Origin: Eucommia ulmoides
Taxonomy: Eukaryota; Streptophyta; Magnoliopsida; Garryales; Eucommiaceae
Assembly: GCA_016647705.1 (NCBI GenBank)
Contig: CM028326.1
Coordinates: 4,774,001 to 4,838,000 of the forward strand
Direction: 5' to 3'
Length of the DNA stretch: 64,000 bases
The position numbers were made by a program, and so were the translations under genes. The number at the start of each line of letters is the position of its first letter. The stretch's first letter is position 1. The notes below the pieces were generated by a model. That model made no database searches and was not told the DNA's origin. It saw only the letters and a list, made by a program, of their open reading frames with translations. Positions 32,699 to 44,397 of this stretch are shown here, piece after piece.

Positions 32699-34047
32699 AG
32701 GGGCATTCGGTGGGAAGTCACTTATTTCACCTTTAATTTTAAAAAAAAATCCAAAGGCAGAAACAATTTATATTTTAGTCCCGCCTATTTAAAAAAGGCG
32801 AAAGTCCACTAATAGGGAGTTCAACGGTCTGGATTCAGCTCGATTTCATAAAAAACCAAAACCAAAACCTTTTAATATATGTAAAACCAAAATCACCGTT
32901 TTTTTTTTAAACGGTTTTAAAACCGGACCATTTAATTTTAACCAAAACTAAAATTGCGAAACCGTTTAAGATTTTTAAATTTTATAAAAAAACTAAAATC
33001 AAAACTAAAACCGCGGACCATTGTTTTTTATATATGAGCAAAAATATAACTAAAATATAAAACATAAATTCCCAAAATAAAAATCAAATCACAAAACTAT
33101 TAATTTTAAATATTCCCAATGATAAATAAAATATAACAATAAAATTATAGATAATAATCCCAAATAATACAAATAGTCTCTAAATCATTATCATAAATTC
33201 TTATACATGAATCGAGGAGCGATTGATAGTTGAGAGATGAGAGGAAGAGAAGAGGAAAATGAAGAGCTGAAGAGGAAAACTAAGAATGGACGGAGCGAAT
33301 GAAATAAACCTTAGTAGTCGCTCACTTACAAATATATATATTGGTTACACGGTGTAGTTTACGGTTCAGTCACGTGGTTCGATTACACAGTTACTATCCC
33401 AAAACCAAAATCAAAACTAAAACCGCTTCGGTTGCTAAATTTAAAACCAAAATCAAAATCATTTAGTCGGTTTCAACCTGGATCATTTGATTTGGTTTCA
33501 CTTGGTCACTCGTCGGTTCAATTTTTTTTGTCATTCCTACCTACTACTTGCATCTACACACGCGCGGTTACATGTAATAACTTTGTGTATAAATTTTTAT
33601 TAAATATAATAAATATTACTGTATTTTGTAACATGTAACTAAATTGTGTGTAAAAACTTGTTAGATGTAATAAAAATTGCACAAAATACATATAATTAGT
33701 TACATGTAACTAAATGTACACAAATATATGTAACTAATATTAAACTAATTTTTATGTATAATATTTGTTAAATGTAACAAATATTACACATATATATATG
33801 TAATTGTAATATCTAACTAATATTATATAAGTACATGTAACTAAAAATATATAAATATATGTAAAAATATAATAATTATTAAATTATAACTAATATTAAT
33901 ATTCACTAAGTTCTCCCTACAATCCCTGCAATGCGGAACTAAAACTCAAGTGAAATCCAACTAAAGGGACTAAATCAAAATTTATATCTTAAGCAAGTCT
34001 TTTTTAAAATTGGGTCTATTATTTGGGATTTCGGGGTAATTATCCCT
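32699..34047 (-). repeat. Dispersed repeat R, copy 2 (inverted, with an insert)
   Basis: Read on the minus strand from AGGGATAATTACCCCGAAATC at 34047 it follows copies 1 and 3 through GCATTGCAGGGATTGTAG, the GTTACATGTAAC-rich middle and CGCGCGTG, and after an insert (32822-33545) to CGCCTTTTTTAAATAGGCGGG and CCACCGAATGCCCC near 32699. It lies 62 bases from copy 3 in the opposite orientation, forming a long inverted repeat. Confidence 0.75.
32822..33545 (+). repeat. AACCAAAACCG-type repeat inserted in repeat R
   Basis: Rich in AAAACCAAAACC and GGTTTTAAAACCGG phrases, with an interior TACACGGT..AGTTTACGGTTC segment and an end of GGTTTCACTTGGTCACTCGTCGGTTC. A second copy is at 57010-57350. Likely a non-autonomous DNA element of unknown class; no coding content. 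A 68-residue frame at its end is not credible. Confidence 0.55.
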
Positions 34048-34109
34048 ATATATAATGAGGTTGGGGTAAAATTTAAGTATTTATGGGCTTTTGGGACCCG
34101 AAATAATTT

Positions 34110-34740
34110 AGGGATAATCAGCCGAAAGTCCCAAATAATAGACCTAATTTGAAAAAAATCTCGCTTAAGATATAAGTTTTGATTTAGTCCCTTAAATTGG
34201 ATTTCGCTTGAGTTTTAGTTTCGCATTGCAGGAATTGTAGAGAGAATTGGGTGATTAAATTCGTATTATAGTGAATATTAATTATATATAACGAATATTA
34301 ATTACAATTTAATAATTGTTATATTTTTATATATATCTGTGTATTTTTTATTAGATATATTTATGTAATATTAATAACATGTTGCAATTACATATATTTG
34401 TGTAATATTTGTGACACTTAACAAATATTACACACATAATTAATTTAATATTAGTTGCATATATTTATGTACATTTAATTATATATAACTAATTACATTA
34501 TTTTGTGTGATTTTTATTACATCTAACAAATTTTTACACACAAATTAGTTACATGTTACAAAATACGGTAATATTTGTTATATTTAACAAAAATTTACAC
34601 ACAAATTTGTTATATGTAACCGCACGTATAATGAACTTCTGCCTTTTTTTAAATAGGTGGGATTAAAATACAAAGTATTTCCGATTGTGAGACTTTTTTA
34701 AAATTAAGGATAAAATTAGAGATTTTCCACTTAATGCCCC
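34110..34740 (+). repeat. Dispersed repeat R, copy 3
   Basis: Starts AGGGATAATCAGCCGAAAG and ends GAGATTTTCCACTTAATGCCCC, 631 bp, the most complete copy. The two ends are weakly inverted (AGGG..AAT..CCG and CGG..ATT.CCCT type), which suggests a non-autonomous DNA transposon. Many ATGTAAC/GTTACAT motifs lie in the middle. Confidence 0.75.
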
Positions 34741-35214
34741 AATAATTTACCCTTGTAAAAATATGCCAGACGTAAGAAAGAGAACCTAATACATGAAAAC
34801 TCTAGCCATTAGTTCAGGGACTCCTCTTATCGAATTTTATTTAGTTGAATGTCAAATATATTCTTTCTTTTTCTTTCCTTTTTTTTTGACCAATTTTTAC
34901 TGATTAAAAAGTACAATAATATTTTTGTTAACTTCTTGTAATACGTCTTCATTTTTTTATTTTTTCTTTATGACTTTCTTTCATTTTTATTTATTTTTCA
35001 CTCCATCTTCTTCTCTCTTAAAGCTTTGTAGCTGAACAAAGAAAGATTGTTCATTTCCACTGGGATATGAATAAAGAAAGATCCATGCCCCCATTCAACA
35101 AAGTATTGAGAGGATAAAAAAAACCACCAAAATTTGAGGGCACAAAAACAACTTCTAAGTTCTAACTACTACCAAATTAACCCATTCTAATCAGTTCTTC
35201 ATCATCCACATCAA
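34741..35214. other. Spacer and 3' UTR of the deubiquitinase gene
   Basis: Contains no other gene. The transcript end should lie here; no single polyadenylation signal is preferred. Confidence 0.45.
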
Positions 35215-38200
35215 CTAAAATTTACAAAAACCCGAATTTCGAAGAGGACCATCTTGTTGACCCCCCTCATTCTTCGCATATACCCCGCAGTTCTTTCCTT
35301 CCGAACCGAATCTCGAATATACCGGTGGATAGGAGCCGTTGAAGATCGAAGAGATCGGATCAACGGGGTCTGCATAATCAACGGTACTGAACGAGTCTCT
35401 GGTGCTCTCAGTGGTGAAAGACGCATCGTCTGAGCTTGTGAATATGGACCAATCGCTTGAGGCCACGTCAGAAAAATCAATAGTCCTAGGAATCCTGTTG
35501 TCTGAAAAGTTACAAGTATGGTTTATCTGTTCTTGTGTTGAAGACTTTTGAGTTTTTGATGTCCAGTGTTTTGATACTGATGGAGGAGGTTGTGGCCGGG
35601 CGGGTTTTCCAGTATATGTTCTTGTGAGGCGTGGGCTTGACCTACATAATTTTTCAAAACGTTGTTTAGGTGGCATTTGTTTTAGTGTTTCTGTTCCCAG
35701 ATTTCTATTTATGTTCCCAGTTAAAAAATTCTTACCTCGCGTAGAACAAGATATACGCTCCTTCAGACATCACATGATTAACCGTCACCAGCTGGACCTG
35801 TCAAAAAATTGAAACAGCAATCATGAGAAACTAGATAGGGGCGGTTTGTCTCAGTTTACCATTACTGTTTTTTCTGTTTTCAACAACTGTTCTCTGAAAA
35901 CGTTTTCAAAATTTTCAAAAACTATTCTGGAAAACAAACAAAGCAGGCTCTTAATAACTGATTTAGAAATCCCTTTTCTAAATCAATTTCCTTCTTCAAA
36001 TACATCACCCAAATGCACCTCTAATAAGTAGACTAGACTAGACTAGACTAGAATGAATATTACCTCAGTATCGTCTATTCTGAACCAGTTCCCTTGAAGA
36101 TCTTTAACGTACGAAATGTAATGCCCGGAGAAAGAGGCATTCAATGTATCGAGGTGAACAACCACAGCATAAAGCATGTATAACGGGGGAATATCGTCTG
36201 TCCCAGTCATGAACGGTATCATATCCAGCATTTCAGGGAAGGAGATACATTTATTGATCTTCCCATAACTTCCTTCCTGATAAAATTTAAGCTAAAATCA
36301 ATGAGGAATAAAACCGACAAAATGGAAGTAGTTTTAATCCGTATCGATATTAGTGTTTATGTTCCCAAATTTCTGTTTCTGTTCTTAGAAAACTGGGAAC
36401 AGAAATAAAATTAAGAGAACAAAAATAAATCTATTTCTGTTCTGTTCCCAAATTTTTAGAATACTTTTCTTTTTGGGAACAAAAATAGAAATTTAGGAAA
36501 TAGAAACACTAAACAAATGCCACCTAAAATATCACCTGAAATCTCTTCAAGACAATTGTCAAGATATTTGGAGCCTCTTGTATGCTCAACTGCTTCTGAG
36601 CTCGGACATACGCAGCGCACCTTTTAGTTCATATACAACAACAACAACAATAACAACAATAAAATATATAAGTTCAAAGTTTAAAATGATAATAAAAAAC
36701 GGATATAAACATTGAAGACTATTACAGGTAATATAGAGTTATTAACAAACCTTCCGCATCTATACATGTTTTCACCATCCAAATCTTCGGGGCTTGTAAA
36801 CTGAGTCAACGCATCTTCAAGAGACTCGACCCAACCATATATCTCAAGTGTGAGATCCATTATGTTTTCATATCGTGCTGATTCATGGCGACATTTCAAA
36901 CATTTGACCTGATTGTAATTAAATCATTTGACTTTTAGCAGGGGAAAAAAAAAGGGGGAATGTGGGCATTTTGGTAAATTTAGCAAAAAGACGAACACCT
37001 TTGATCTAAGACGGCCCCTGAAAATATGTTGTATAAATGTAGTTTCTTGCAGTTTAGGGCCAACCGCATCCTCGCCACCCAAACCCTCCAAGCATATAGA
37101 TTGCATGGATGTAACGAGAATCCTGGAAAAAGAGAGATTTAAATATTGATCTTATCTAAGGCAGCATTTGGGAGCACGGAATTGATTAATTTGGACTCAT
37201 TTTCTGATTCCAATTCCATGCAACTAAACACCACCTAATGTCAAACACGCACACGCACGCGAGAGAGAGAGAGAGAGAGACAGAGACCTTAAAAATTCAT
37301 GAGCGTCTTCTTGACTTCCATCACCAATTTGGCAATTAATACTCCGCATTTGCAAAAGCATTCTGCTGAGAGAGAGAGGCCCTTCACTTTCCCTCATCAT
37401 CATCACATGTTGCTCAAGTTCACACATCAGGCACCAGTCTTTTCCAGAACCTACCATGTCCGTAATAACGAAGTGAGGTGATTCGTGCTTATGCCCGAAA
37501 AAGAATAACTATATATACATATATATATATATATATAGCACTTAAGTCACAAGTGAAAGAAAGGGACATAAGAAGAGCGAAGTACATGCTCTAGAATGTG
37601 ATCTACGGAGCAAATAGATGGTCAGAGGCTTGGTACAAGTCAAACACTGCAACACGGCATTGGCATAACAACTGCAAAAATCAGAGAAAATAATTTAAAT
37701 TAAAAAAAAAAAAAAAAAATTGTGGAAGAACATGATAGAAACAATACCAAGAGTTTTAACCTAGTACCTGTTTCCACAATTGATAAGGCCTCTAGGAATT
37801 AAGTCAAAAACTTCATACTGGAATAACTTCACAAATTCTTCATAAGGAAATAGCATCTGAGAATTGAAGCAGAATCTCATCAACAAGAACTTTCATTAAT
37901 TAAATATATTAATGAGGCATCAACTTGTCTCGTATTAGAAACAAATACTACTCAGAATACAGTTCAACAAAATCTTGATCCAAAAGTTTGAGTTAGTTTT
38001 TTAACGGTTTTTCTACATAGAGTGTTTCAGTATATGAAGCTTGAAGAAGAAACTGCAGAAATCCGATGGGCCTAACTCACTCTCAAAAGATGCCTTGTAA
38101 GAGGAGGATTGCCCTCGACTTTATATATAGATCTGGATCAAGTAACACAAGCAATGTGGGATTCAACACGCCCCTCATGCGCAAGGTGGACTTTGACAAG

Positions 38201-40438
38201 CCACTGCGAATGGATATCGGGGGCCCAACATCAATGTGGGATTCAACAGAAACTAACCTTTATTTTCTTATGCCTGCCTTTGTCAACTTCTGACGGTTCC
38301 TTCTTATCATGTTTCGATGACTTCATTAGGCCAATCATCTTCATGATCCCCATGCTTGCAACCCCACCGTTTCCTTGCAAAGGGATGGTATTCCCCACTC
38401 TAGCAACTTCTACATCATAGCAAAATTGATTAGGGCAAAGAAAATCTGCAACCTATAACTTGAGAAAAACACTAAAGCCTAAATTTAGCCCCCCCCCCCA
38501 CCCCCCCACCCCCCAAACAAAAAAAACATTTTCCAAGAAACCTACTCGATTCACCTTCTATTTGACCCTTCCTCTGAGTATCGGAACATAACGGTTCTCT
38601 CGATGCTTTCGTTGTTGACTTGGGTGATTTGTACATTTTGGTCCCCACATGTGAACCGTTTTTGTCTTTATGACCTCTCTTTGATGATACTTTTTCAGAA
38701 TGATCCTTCACCTCCTCGGTTTCATCTTTAGATGCAAAACCTAAATTTTCTTCACTCGGTAAGCCCTTACCAATGTCAACGACATTTGTCCCACAACTAT
38801 TTCCAGGATCAACCGTTATTTCAGTTGGGCTAATGTCCTTTTTAGGATTTTTTTGCTGCAAAATAAGAGGCAGCTAGTAAGTACAAAGTAGCTGTTATTA
38901 TGTCATGAACACAAAAAGTAAAACAGGTTGAACCTTATGCCTCTTATGAGCTTCTCTTGATGAACCGTTTTTAGAGGGTTCCTCAGAACACTCTGACGTT
39001 ACTCCATCCTCCCGTTTTAAAGCTTCCTTGTTGGACTTACGCTTCTCAGCAGGAGTCACCGTAAAAGAGTCGACTTTGTTGACAGGGGAGTGGATAGCAC
39101 TATCCGAGTGACTATTTTCATGCCAAGACTGGTTATTGTACCGAGAGAACTGCAGATCCGTGTTCTCAGCATGTGAGAACCTTCCATCCATAGGCCCTGA
39201 GGCTGAAGATGGCCGGGGAGATGAGGCATATATAGTATTTTCCAATTGTTGGCACTCTTGTTTATGGCCTAGCCTCCAATGAATGATCTGGCACTTCCCG
39301 GAACTGCATTAATGTTTTCGCCTTAGAATTTTCAAAGTTGACAGATAGAGAGAGAGAGAATTGTTTCATCAAAGGAATGGTTTTAAACGTCCATCAATTT
39401 TTTCTAAAGAAAAAACCGAGAATAGAAAGTCCTGTCCAAATTCTAACATACTTCTATTTTCAAACCCTGATTGGTTTCATAACTCGCCAATGAATGTAAT
39501 CTTATTGTTCTAGTTTTAGAACACGGAAAATCAGTATGTCGTCCTTGAACTAAATCACTTGAAATTTGCTACCCTTTTTTTTCTCCCTATTCTTCAAATA
39601 AGTGCTCAATATTTCGGTTAATACGGAAGATTGAATCCATCCAGTTGATATCAACTATATGTCGAATTTGTATTTGTATTTGATATCACAGTCAAAATTA
39701 AGTAAAACTATCGATGAAGACTAAAAAAAAGGGGATTTGGTGAACAACCCACAAACTTAAAATTTCTCCCCATACAGTACACGTATTACATTAATTCTTT
39801 CAGAAGTCGAAAGTACAAATACTACATTAATTCTTTCAGAAGTCGAAAGCCACTGCACCACATGAACATTATTTTTAGTTTTCAATATATGATATTGCAG
39901 TGACTTTGAATTTAGGGCAGAATTATTAGATTTCTCACAAAGTTACTGTAGCAGGTGGGTTGGTTGAATACTGGACTGCAAATTTGGGGACCATGGAAAA
40001 AAAATTAAAAAATAAGTTGCTCAAAAAAACAGGATGAAAAAAAAAATAGAAAATCAAAAGTAGACGACCATATAATAAGAACCCTAATGTTTAATCAAAA
40101 CAGGTTCAATTGAAGAAGCCATACCAGTAGCGGACAGACTTGCACTGGGAGCAGCGGGTAGTAGCCGGAGCATAGCATCTGGCACACTCATGAACCGTGT
40201 TCTTTACCACAGGTGCAAGAGGAATAACAGTAGTGGCCGCAGTGGCAGCGGCGGCGGCGGCGGCAGCCATGGTTTCAGCCCTCAGGGCTTCTTCGGCAGC
40301 CAACTGAGCAAGTAAGCTTATCTTCTCTTTCTTTTTTGAGGTTTCACTCCATTTTCCTAGTAAAACGTAAGCAACCATGGGAAGAACAACCAAGACCAGA
40401 AATAGGGCAGGTAAATCCGTTTGTCTTGGCTCAAGCAT
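35215..40438 (-). CDS. Ubiquitin-specific protease with MYND zinc finger (UBP16/UBP17-like)
   Basis: Deubiquitinase that cleaves ubiquitin from proteins. Thirteen GT-AG exons keep one frame: 40438-40125, 39303-38934, 38855-38542, 38399-38258, 37856-37768, 37671-37586, 37450-37288, 37122-36999, 36908-36751, 36620-36536, 36276-36064, 35797-35736, 35641-35215, giving 848 residues. A hydrophobic anchor lies at residues 11-27. The MYND finger (C85, C88, C96, C99, C105, C109, H118, C122) is followed by a disordered Ser/Lys-rich linker to about 380. The peptidase has GLINCGNSCY with catalytic C411, QEDAHEFLR, paired CxxC at 537/540 and 585/588, [10 protein letters not shown] with H667 and NWFRIDD with D683/D684, so all catalytic residues are present. 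The tail is Ser-rich. The N-terminal anchor plus MYND layout is that of plant UBP16/UBP17. Several introns hold transposons. Confidence 0.93.
36338..36524. mobile_element. Tourist-like MITE in intron 10 of the deubiquitinase gene
   Basis: 187 bp flanked by TAA on both sides (36335-36337, 36525-36527). The inverted ends include AGTGTTTATGTTCCCAAATT and AGAAACACTAAACAAATGCC. It starts 11 bases inside the intron from the splice donor of exon 36536-36620. A 50-base piece of the same family (AACAGAAACACTAAAACAAA) occupies most of the 94-base intron 35642-35735. Confidence 0.75.
37257..37282. repeat. (GA)n microsatellite in intron 7
   Basis: A run of about 12 GA units lies a few bases inside the intron from the donor at 37287. 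On the transcript it is a CU-rich tract at the 5' end of the intron. Confidence 0.9.
38054..38248 (-). mobile_element. Short TRIM derivative in intron 4 of the deubiquitinase gene
   Basis: 195 bp, reverse orientation of the TRIM at 31121-31469. It consists of one LTR (38054-38168) and an internal part that starts at the internal LTR-like sequence TGTTGAATCCCACATTGATG. GAAAC flanks both sides (38049-38053 and 38249-38253), a perfect 5 bp target duplication. The first element base is the tenth base of the intron. A second full LTR and a primer site are not part of it. Confidence 0.85.
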
Positions 40439-40512
40439 GTCACCTCCAGAATACTCATGTCCAACTCTCTCTCAGAACCGTTTCTCAGACGCTCCACCTT
40501 TTTAACTAGGGA
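40439..40512 (-). other. 5' UTR part of the deubiquitinase exon with upstream AUG
   Basis: An acceptor-like TTTTTTTCCCTAG at about 40513 precedes TTAAAAAGGTGGAGCG, so the leader is probably spliced. An AUG 20 bases before the start codon opens another frame ([14 protein letters not shown]...) that overlaps the start of the main frame and would lower its translation. Inference from sequence only. Confidence 0.45.
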
Positions 40513-40533
40513 AAAAAAATCCAAAAACGTTAA

Positions 40534-40884
40534 GGGTCCATTTGGTTGTCCTCCAATTTGCAAACTGTACTATTTTTCAATTAGCCAAAAAATCATGAAT
40601 TAACACACTTCAGCGTTTCTTTGTAAGAATTAAAAACACTTAAAATTAACCAGCAAACAATTTTACTTCTAGTCCAAATGCTATTTTCTCGTGTAATTGG
40701 AGCAAAAATGTGAAATATATCTTGAAATTTAAATAAGCTAAAATAATTGCATTTCTTTTTTGGTTGTTCAAACAAACAATATGTAAATTTGATTAAACCA
40801 TTGGTAAATGGAAAAATATACAGATCAATTCATCAAAAATAAGATAATTCATAAAATAGGATAATTTACACAATCGAACAAGCC
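40534..40884. mobile_element. Tourist-like MITE upstream of the deubiquitinase start
   Basis: 351 bp, ends GGGTCCATTTGGTTGTCC and ACACAATCGAACAAGCC, flanked by TAA (40531-40533, 40885-40887). It lies about 20 bases upstream of the proposed splice acceptor, so it would be in the leader intron. A partial relative is at 28826-29030. Confidence 0.8.
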
Positions 40885-41812
40885 TAACATTTGTAATTTT
40901 GAATCATGCCATTCAAAACGCACATGTTTTTTCTCTTCACTTCACAGGGTGATCATGCAAACCGCAAAACAAATAACTGCTGATATTTGCTTCAATGATT
41001 ATGATCAAAACATTAAGTCACACAAGAAAAAAAAATCACTTTTTATGGAAAAATTATAAATTGGAAAGCAATATGTTTAAAAGATTCATTGTAGGAGGAA
41101 GAAGAAGAGAACGACTTTCCCATCAGGACATTAGGTTTAGCCACGTATTTACCTTTTAAAGCGACTTTTAACATTCTAAAAAACATTCCTTCCTTTTATA
41201 CATGATGCACATCATAGGAAAATAGTGATTGCTTTGCAAAAGAACAAAAACAAAAGATTTGAGTGACAATTATCTAAAAATATAAAGGGAAGACGACAAC
41301 AAACATTCCGCATTAATACATGAAAGACATACACTATTTTTATCCAAAATTTGGCGTCTTTGGCATGGGGGCCATACCAAGAACAACACGCGAGCCCTAA
41401 ATTTGTTCTACCCAAGTTTGGATCAGGTTAGAAACAAAAATAAAACAAAACTCAAGTGGAACAAAGCACGTTAACGGTTAACCTCCAGCATCACATGGAA
41501 TTTTCATGGCTTCTATTCTCAATTATATATTAGGCATTAAATGCATGCAATTAACGGTATGCGGTGCTCACCCCTTTGAAGCAGTTACATCTTAATATGT
41601 CGCAACTTCCATTGTAGCTACACTTTTAGGATTTACAAAAACAAATACACACACACATATGTATATGTACATACATACATATATCCTAATCAAATTTTAT
41701 AGGCAAAGTGTGAATTAGGTATAGAGCTAACTGTACGTGAAGATCTTACGTTTAAGAAACACTTTGAAAATATCACTGAATCCTATCTTCATCGGGCTCA
41801 GGACGGTTATAA

Positions 41813-41844
<32 letters not shown>

Positions 41845-42098
41845 GAAAAAGTTAGATCGCAAAATGGCACCCTACATGTTCTTGATGGTCATTGTATATT
41901 GTGGTCAGTTCAGAAAACAATAAAAAAAAATTGAAGATAAACCGGCTCGAGCATATTTACACCAACACAAATGCGTGATCTATAACAATTACAGACAATA
42001 TGTATGAGAAGAGACAATACTAGCTTGTATGGATAAAGAAGCAGTGACAATTTACATCTTGTTCCTATAATTATGTTTCTAAATTAGCTGTCTAAAGT
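40885..42098. other. Probable leader intron sequence, no gene seen
   Basis: No coding sequence supported. It contains an (ATAC)n/(CA)n stretch near 41645-41685 and a (GA)n run at 41812-41839. If the 5' UTR exon at 43198-43550 is right, this is intron. Confidence 0.4.
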
Positions 42099-42620
42099 TG
42101 TAGGGTGGTCTTGGGCCTTTCTTCCCAAAAGTTAGCTCAAGAGGTGAGATTTTCCCTAACACTTATATCCTGACCACCAGCCCATTCCACATCCGATGTA
42201 GAATAAACCCAACAATCTCCCCCCTCACACGTCGGACATTTGCTCGGCCAACCCTCGACCAGTCTCTCCCTTTGTGACTATTAGGCAAGAGTTGTTATAA
42301 CCTGAACTCTGATACCAGTGTATGGTGGCTTTGGGTAGATTAGAAACCTCAGGTAAAATACCCGCCCCCATAAACTAGCAGATAAAGTACATTACGTAGT
42401 CCCTTTTAGGGATTGGTGACAAACCCATTCAATGACTTTGGCATTGGACGGTCTCCAAGTGGGCACTATCGGGTTGGATGAATTCTCTAATAAACGCCTG
42501 TTGGCATTCCAACATTCCTCCTTCTCTCTCAACCCCAAAAGTTAGTTCATGCGATAAGATTTTCCCTAACACTTATATTTTGACCACCAGCCCCTTCTAC
42601 ATCCGATTGTGGGATAAACC
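42099..42620 (-). mobile_element. TRIM related to the array at 24985-26338, interrupted
   Basis: 3' LTR at 42099-42214 (minus-strand sense TGTTGGGTTTATTC ... CACCCTACA), a ~104 bp internal region with purine tract and primer site TGGTATCAGAG, then a 5' LTR from 42319 whose two halves flank about 180 bases of unrelated sequence. Whole elements of this family show the same layout at 24985-26338. Confidence 0.75.
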
Positions 42621-43197
42621 GAAAAAAAGTCTCTTGCCTTCCCATTTCTTAAAAAATTGATGATTAACCAAAACTCTTCCACAAACCCTAGACTTGATTT
42701 TTTTTTAAGGTCTAAAACTCACAGATTGAAGTATTGAACATAAACATCCTGATAACAAAATCAATTTCGAACAAATTTGCTCCAGAAACCTCTTGGTGGA
42801 AAAATAAATTCCGAAAAACAGGCTATGGAATTGTAACAAATTCAAGATTAAAAACTGAAAACCTACTGCTGTTTGAACAAAACCCAATAGAGGAATTGAT
42901 GATTTGATGAACACTCAATGAACAGAAGAAACAATTTTCAGCCAATGCTCAACAGAACAACCACAGCAGAATCTAGCATTGTCTCAAGCAAAACAAAGAA
43001 CAGAACAACAAGTTTTCTAACAACATGTCTTACTTCACCATCAACCCGGCCTCAGTACGCAAAAATGGACAATCTTTCTTTGGATTTCGCAAAAACCCAG
43101 ATGAAATCAAGCAACGAAAGACTGAGATTCAAAATTTTTCCATCGTACAAACGATGAAATCAAAGCAAGGATTTGTTGGGTAGCTTCATAATCATAC

Positions 43198-43550
43198 CTT
43201 TGCTTTTGCAGAAGAAGAAAGAAAACCCCGAAAATCTAAGCAAACAAACACGACCTTCCTCGGCTTCTCTCTCTTCTTCTCTCTCCTCCTCTTCTGGTTC
43301 TTCTCACCCACCGAAAGATTCGTTGATTTCTCAGATGGTACGTAACAACAAAGCCCTTCTCTCCTGTCTCTCTCTCTCCCCTGCTACATTTGCCTCACTT
43401 CACACTTCCCCCTCTTCGCACCCTTCCCTCTCCTCTCTCCTCTCTCACAACTTTCGATTTGGGATAAATCTACAGTACTCAAAACTCATACCCAAGACGA
43501 GTACTTCCCAGTAAATGCTTCCACGTGGCTAATTTTCATTCGAGAGATGG
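43198..43550 (-). other. Candidate 5' UTR exon of the deubiquitinase gene
   Basis: On the minus strand a GA/CT-rich leader-like stretch ends in AAAAGCAAAG before the donor GTATGATTATG (43197). No downstream gene other than the deubiquitinase lies within reach on this strand, and the latter's start exon has an acceptor at about 40513. Plant genes often have long leader introns. The plus-strand frame at 43173-43514 is Ser/Leu-rich low-complexity and less likely to be real. Confidence 0.4.
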
Positions 43551-43619
43551 AAAAAAACGTAACCTTCTGGGGATGCTCAAAATCTTATAAAACACACACA
43601 CTTCTATACACACAGTGTA

Positions 43620-43654
<35 letters not shown>

Positions 43655-44397
43655 TCTCGTCTTCAAATTGATAATGTGATTGAGAGAATATTGTTGTACT
43701 CGGAGTAGGACAGAGGTCAAAAATAATTTACTTTAATCGAACGTCACGCAAAATTAAAATGTTCTTCTTTTTTTGTTCTGTAATGTAATAATTATAAGAG
43801 GGAGGGGGTAGATTTTCTTTGTTGTGTGGGTCCCACTAGATGTTGAATGTTTTGTTCGTAATTTAACCGCACGCCTAGCGGTAACTGATTAGCCACTCCG
43901 ACCACTTTTTTAAGGTTTTTTTTTTGTAAGGACAAAAAAAATAGAAGCTTTGACCATTGACGCTAAAATGGGGGAAATTACATTTTTTGTCCTGGAACGT
44001 GGGATGGGTTTGTATGTGTGCGGTGAGGTTTTTCAAATTGTATATTTGGTATTTTTAGGTCCGTTCGGTTACTGTTTTTGTTTCCGATTTTATTTTTATT
44101 TTAAAATTTTAAAATTAATGTATAGAAATGGATTTAGTAAACACGTTTTTATTCTCAAAAAATTATGAGTAATTTTGCAAAATTAAAAATGTTATTAATT
44201 ATTTTATATGAAAAAATTGGTAATGCACAGTATGTGACGTTCTAATAGGAATATTTTATCATTTTATAATTTCACTAAATCTAAAACATTTTTCTCTAAT
44301 ATTTTCCTAACAATGATTCTTTTGAAATATAAAAAAGAAAAGTCTGAATCATTGTTGAGGAAAAACATTATAAGTTTAGTAGAGTGATAAAATGACA
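43551..44397. other. Upstream region, no gene seen
   Basis: Contains (CT)n near 43621-43640, a (TA)n run next to it, and a TATAAAA on the plus strand at about 43586 (TTTTATAAG on the minus strand). Repeated (AT)-rich phrases follow. A GTTCGGTTACTGTTTTTG phrase near 44063 looks like a MITE end without a partner. Confidence 0.4.

Noticed and set aside
35211-35480. 89-residue minus-strand frame
   Set aside because: Out-of-frame shadow of the last exon of the deubiquitinase.
43173-43514. 113-residue Ser/Leu-rich frame
   Set aside because: Low complexity from CTCTTC repeats; better explained as the complement of a GA-rich 5' UTR.
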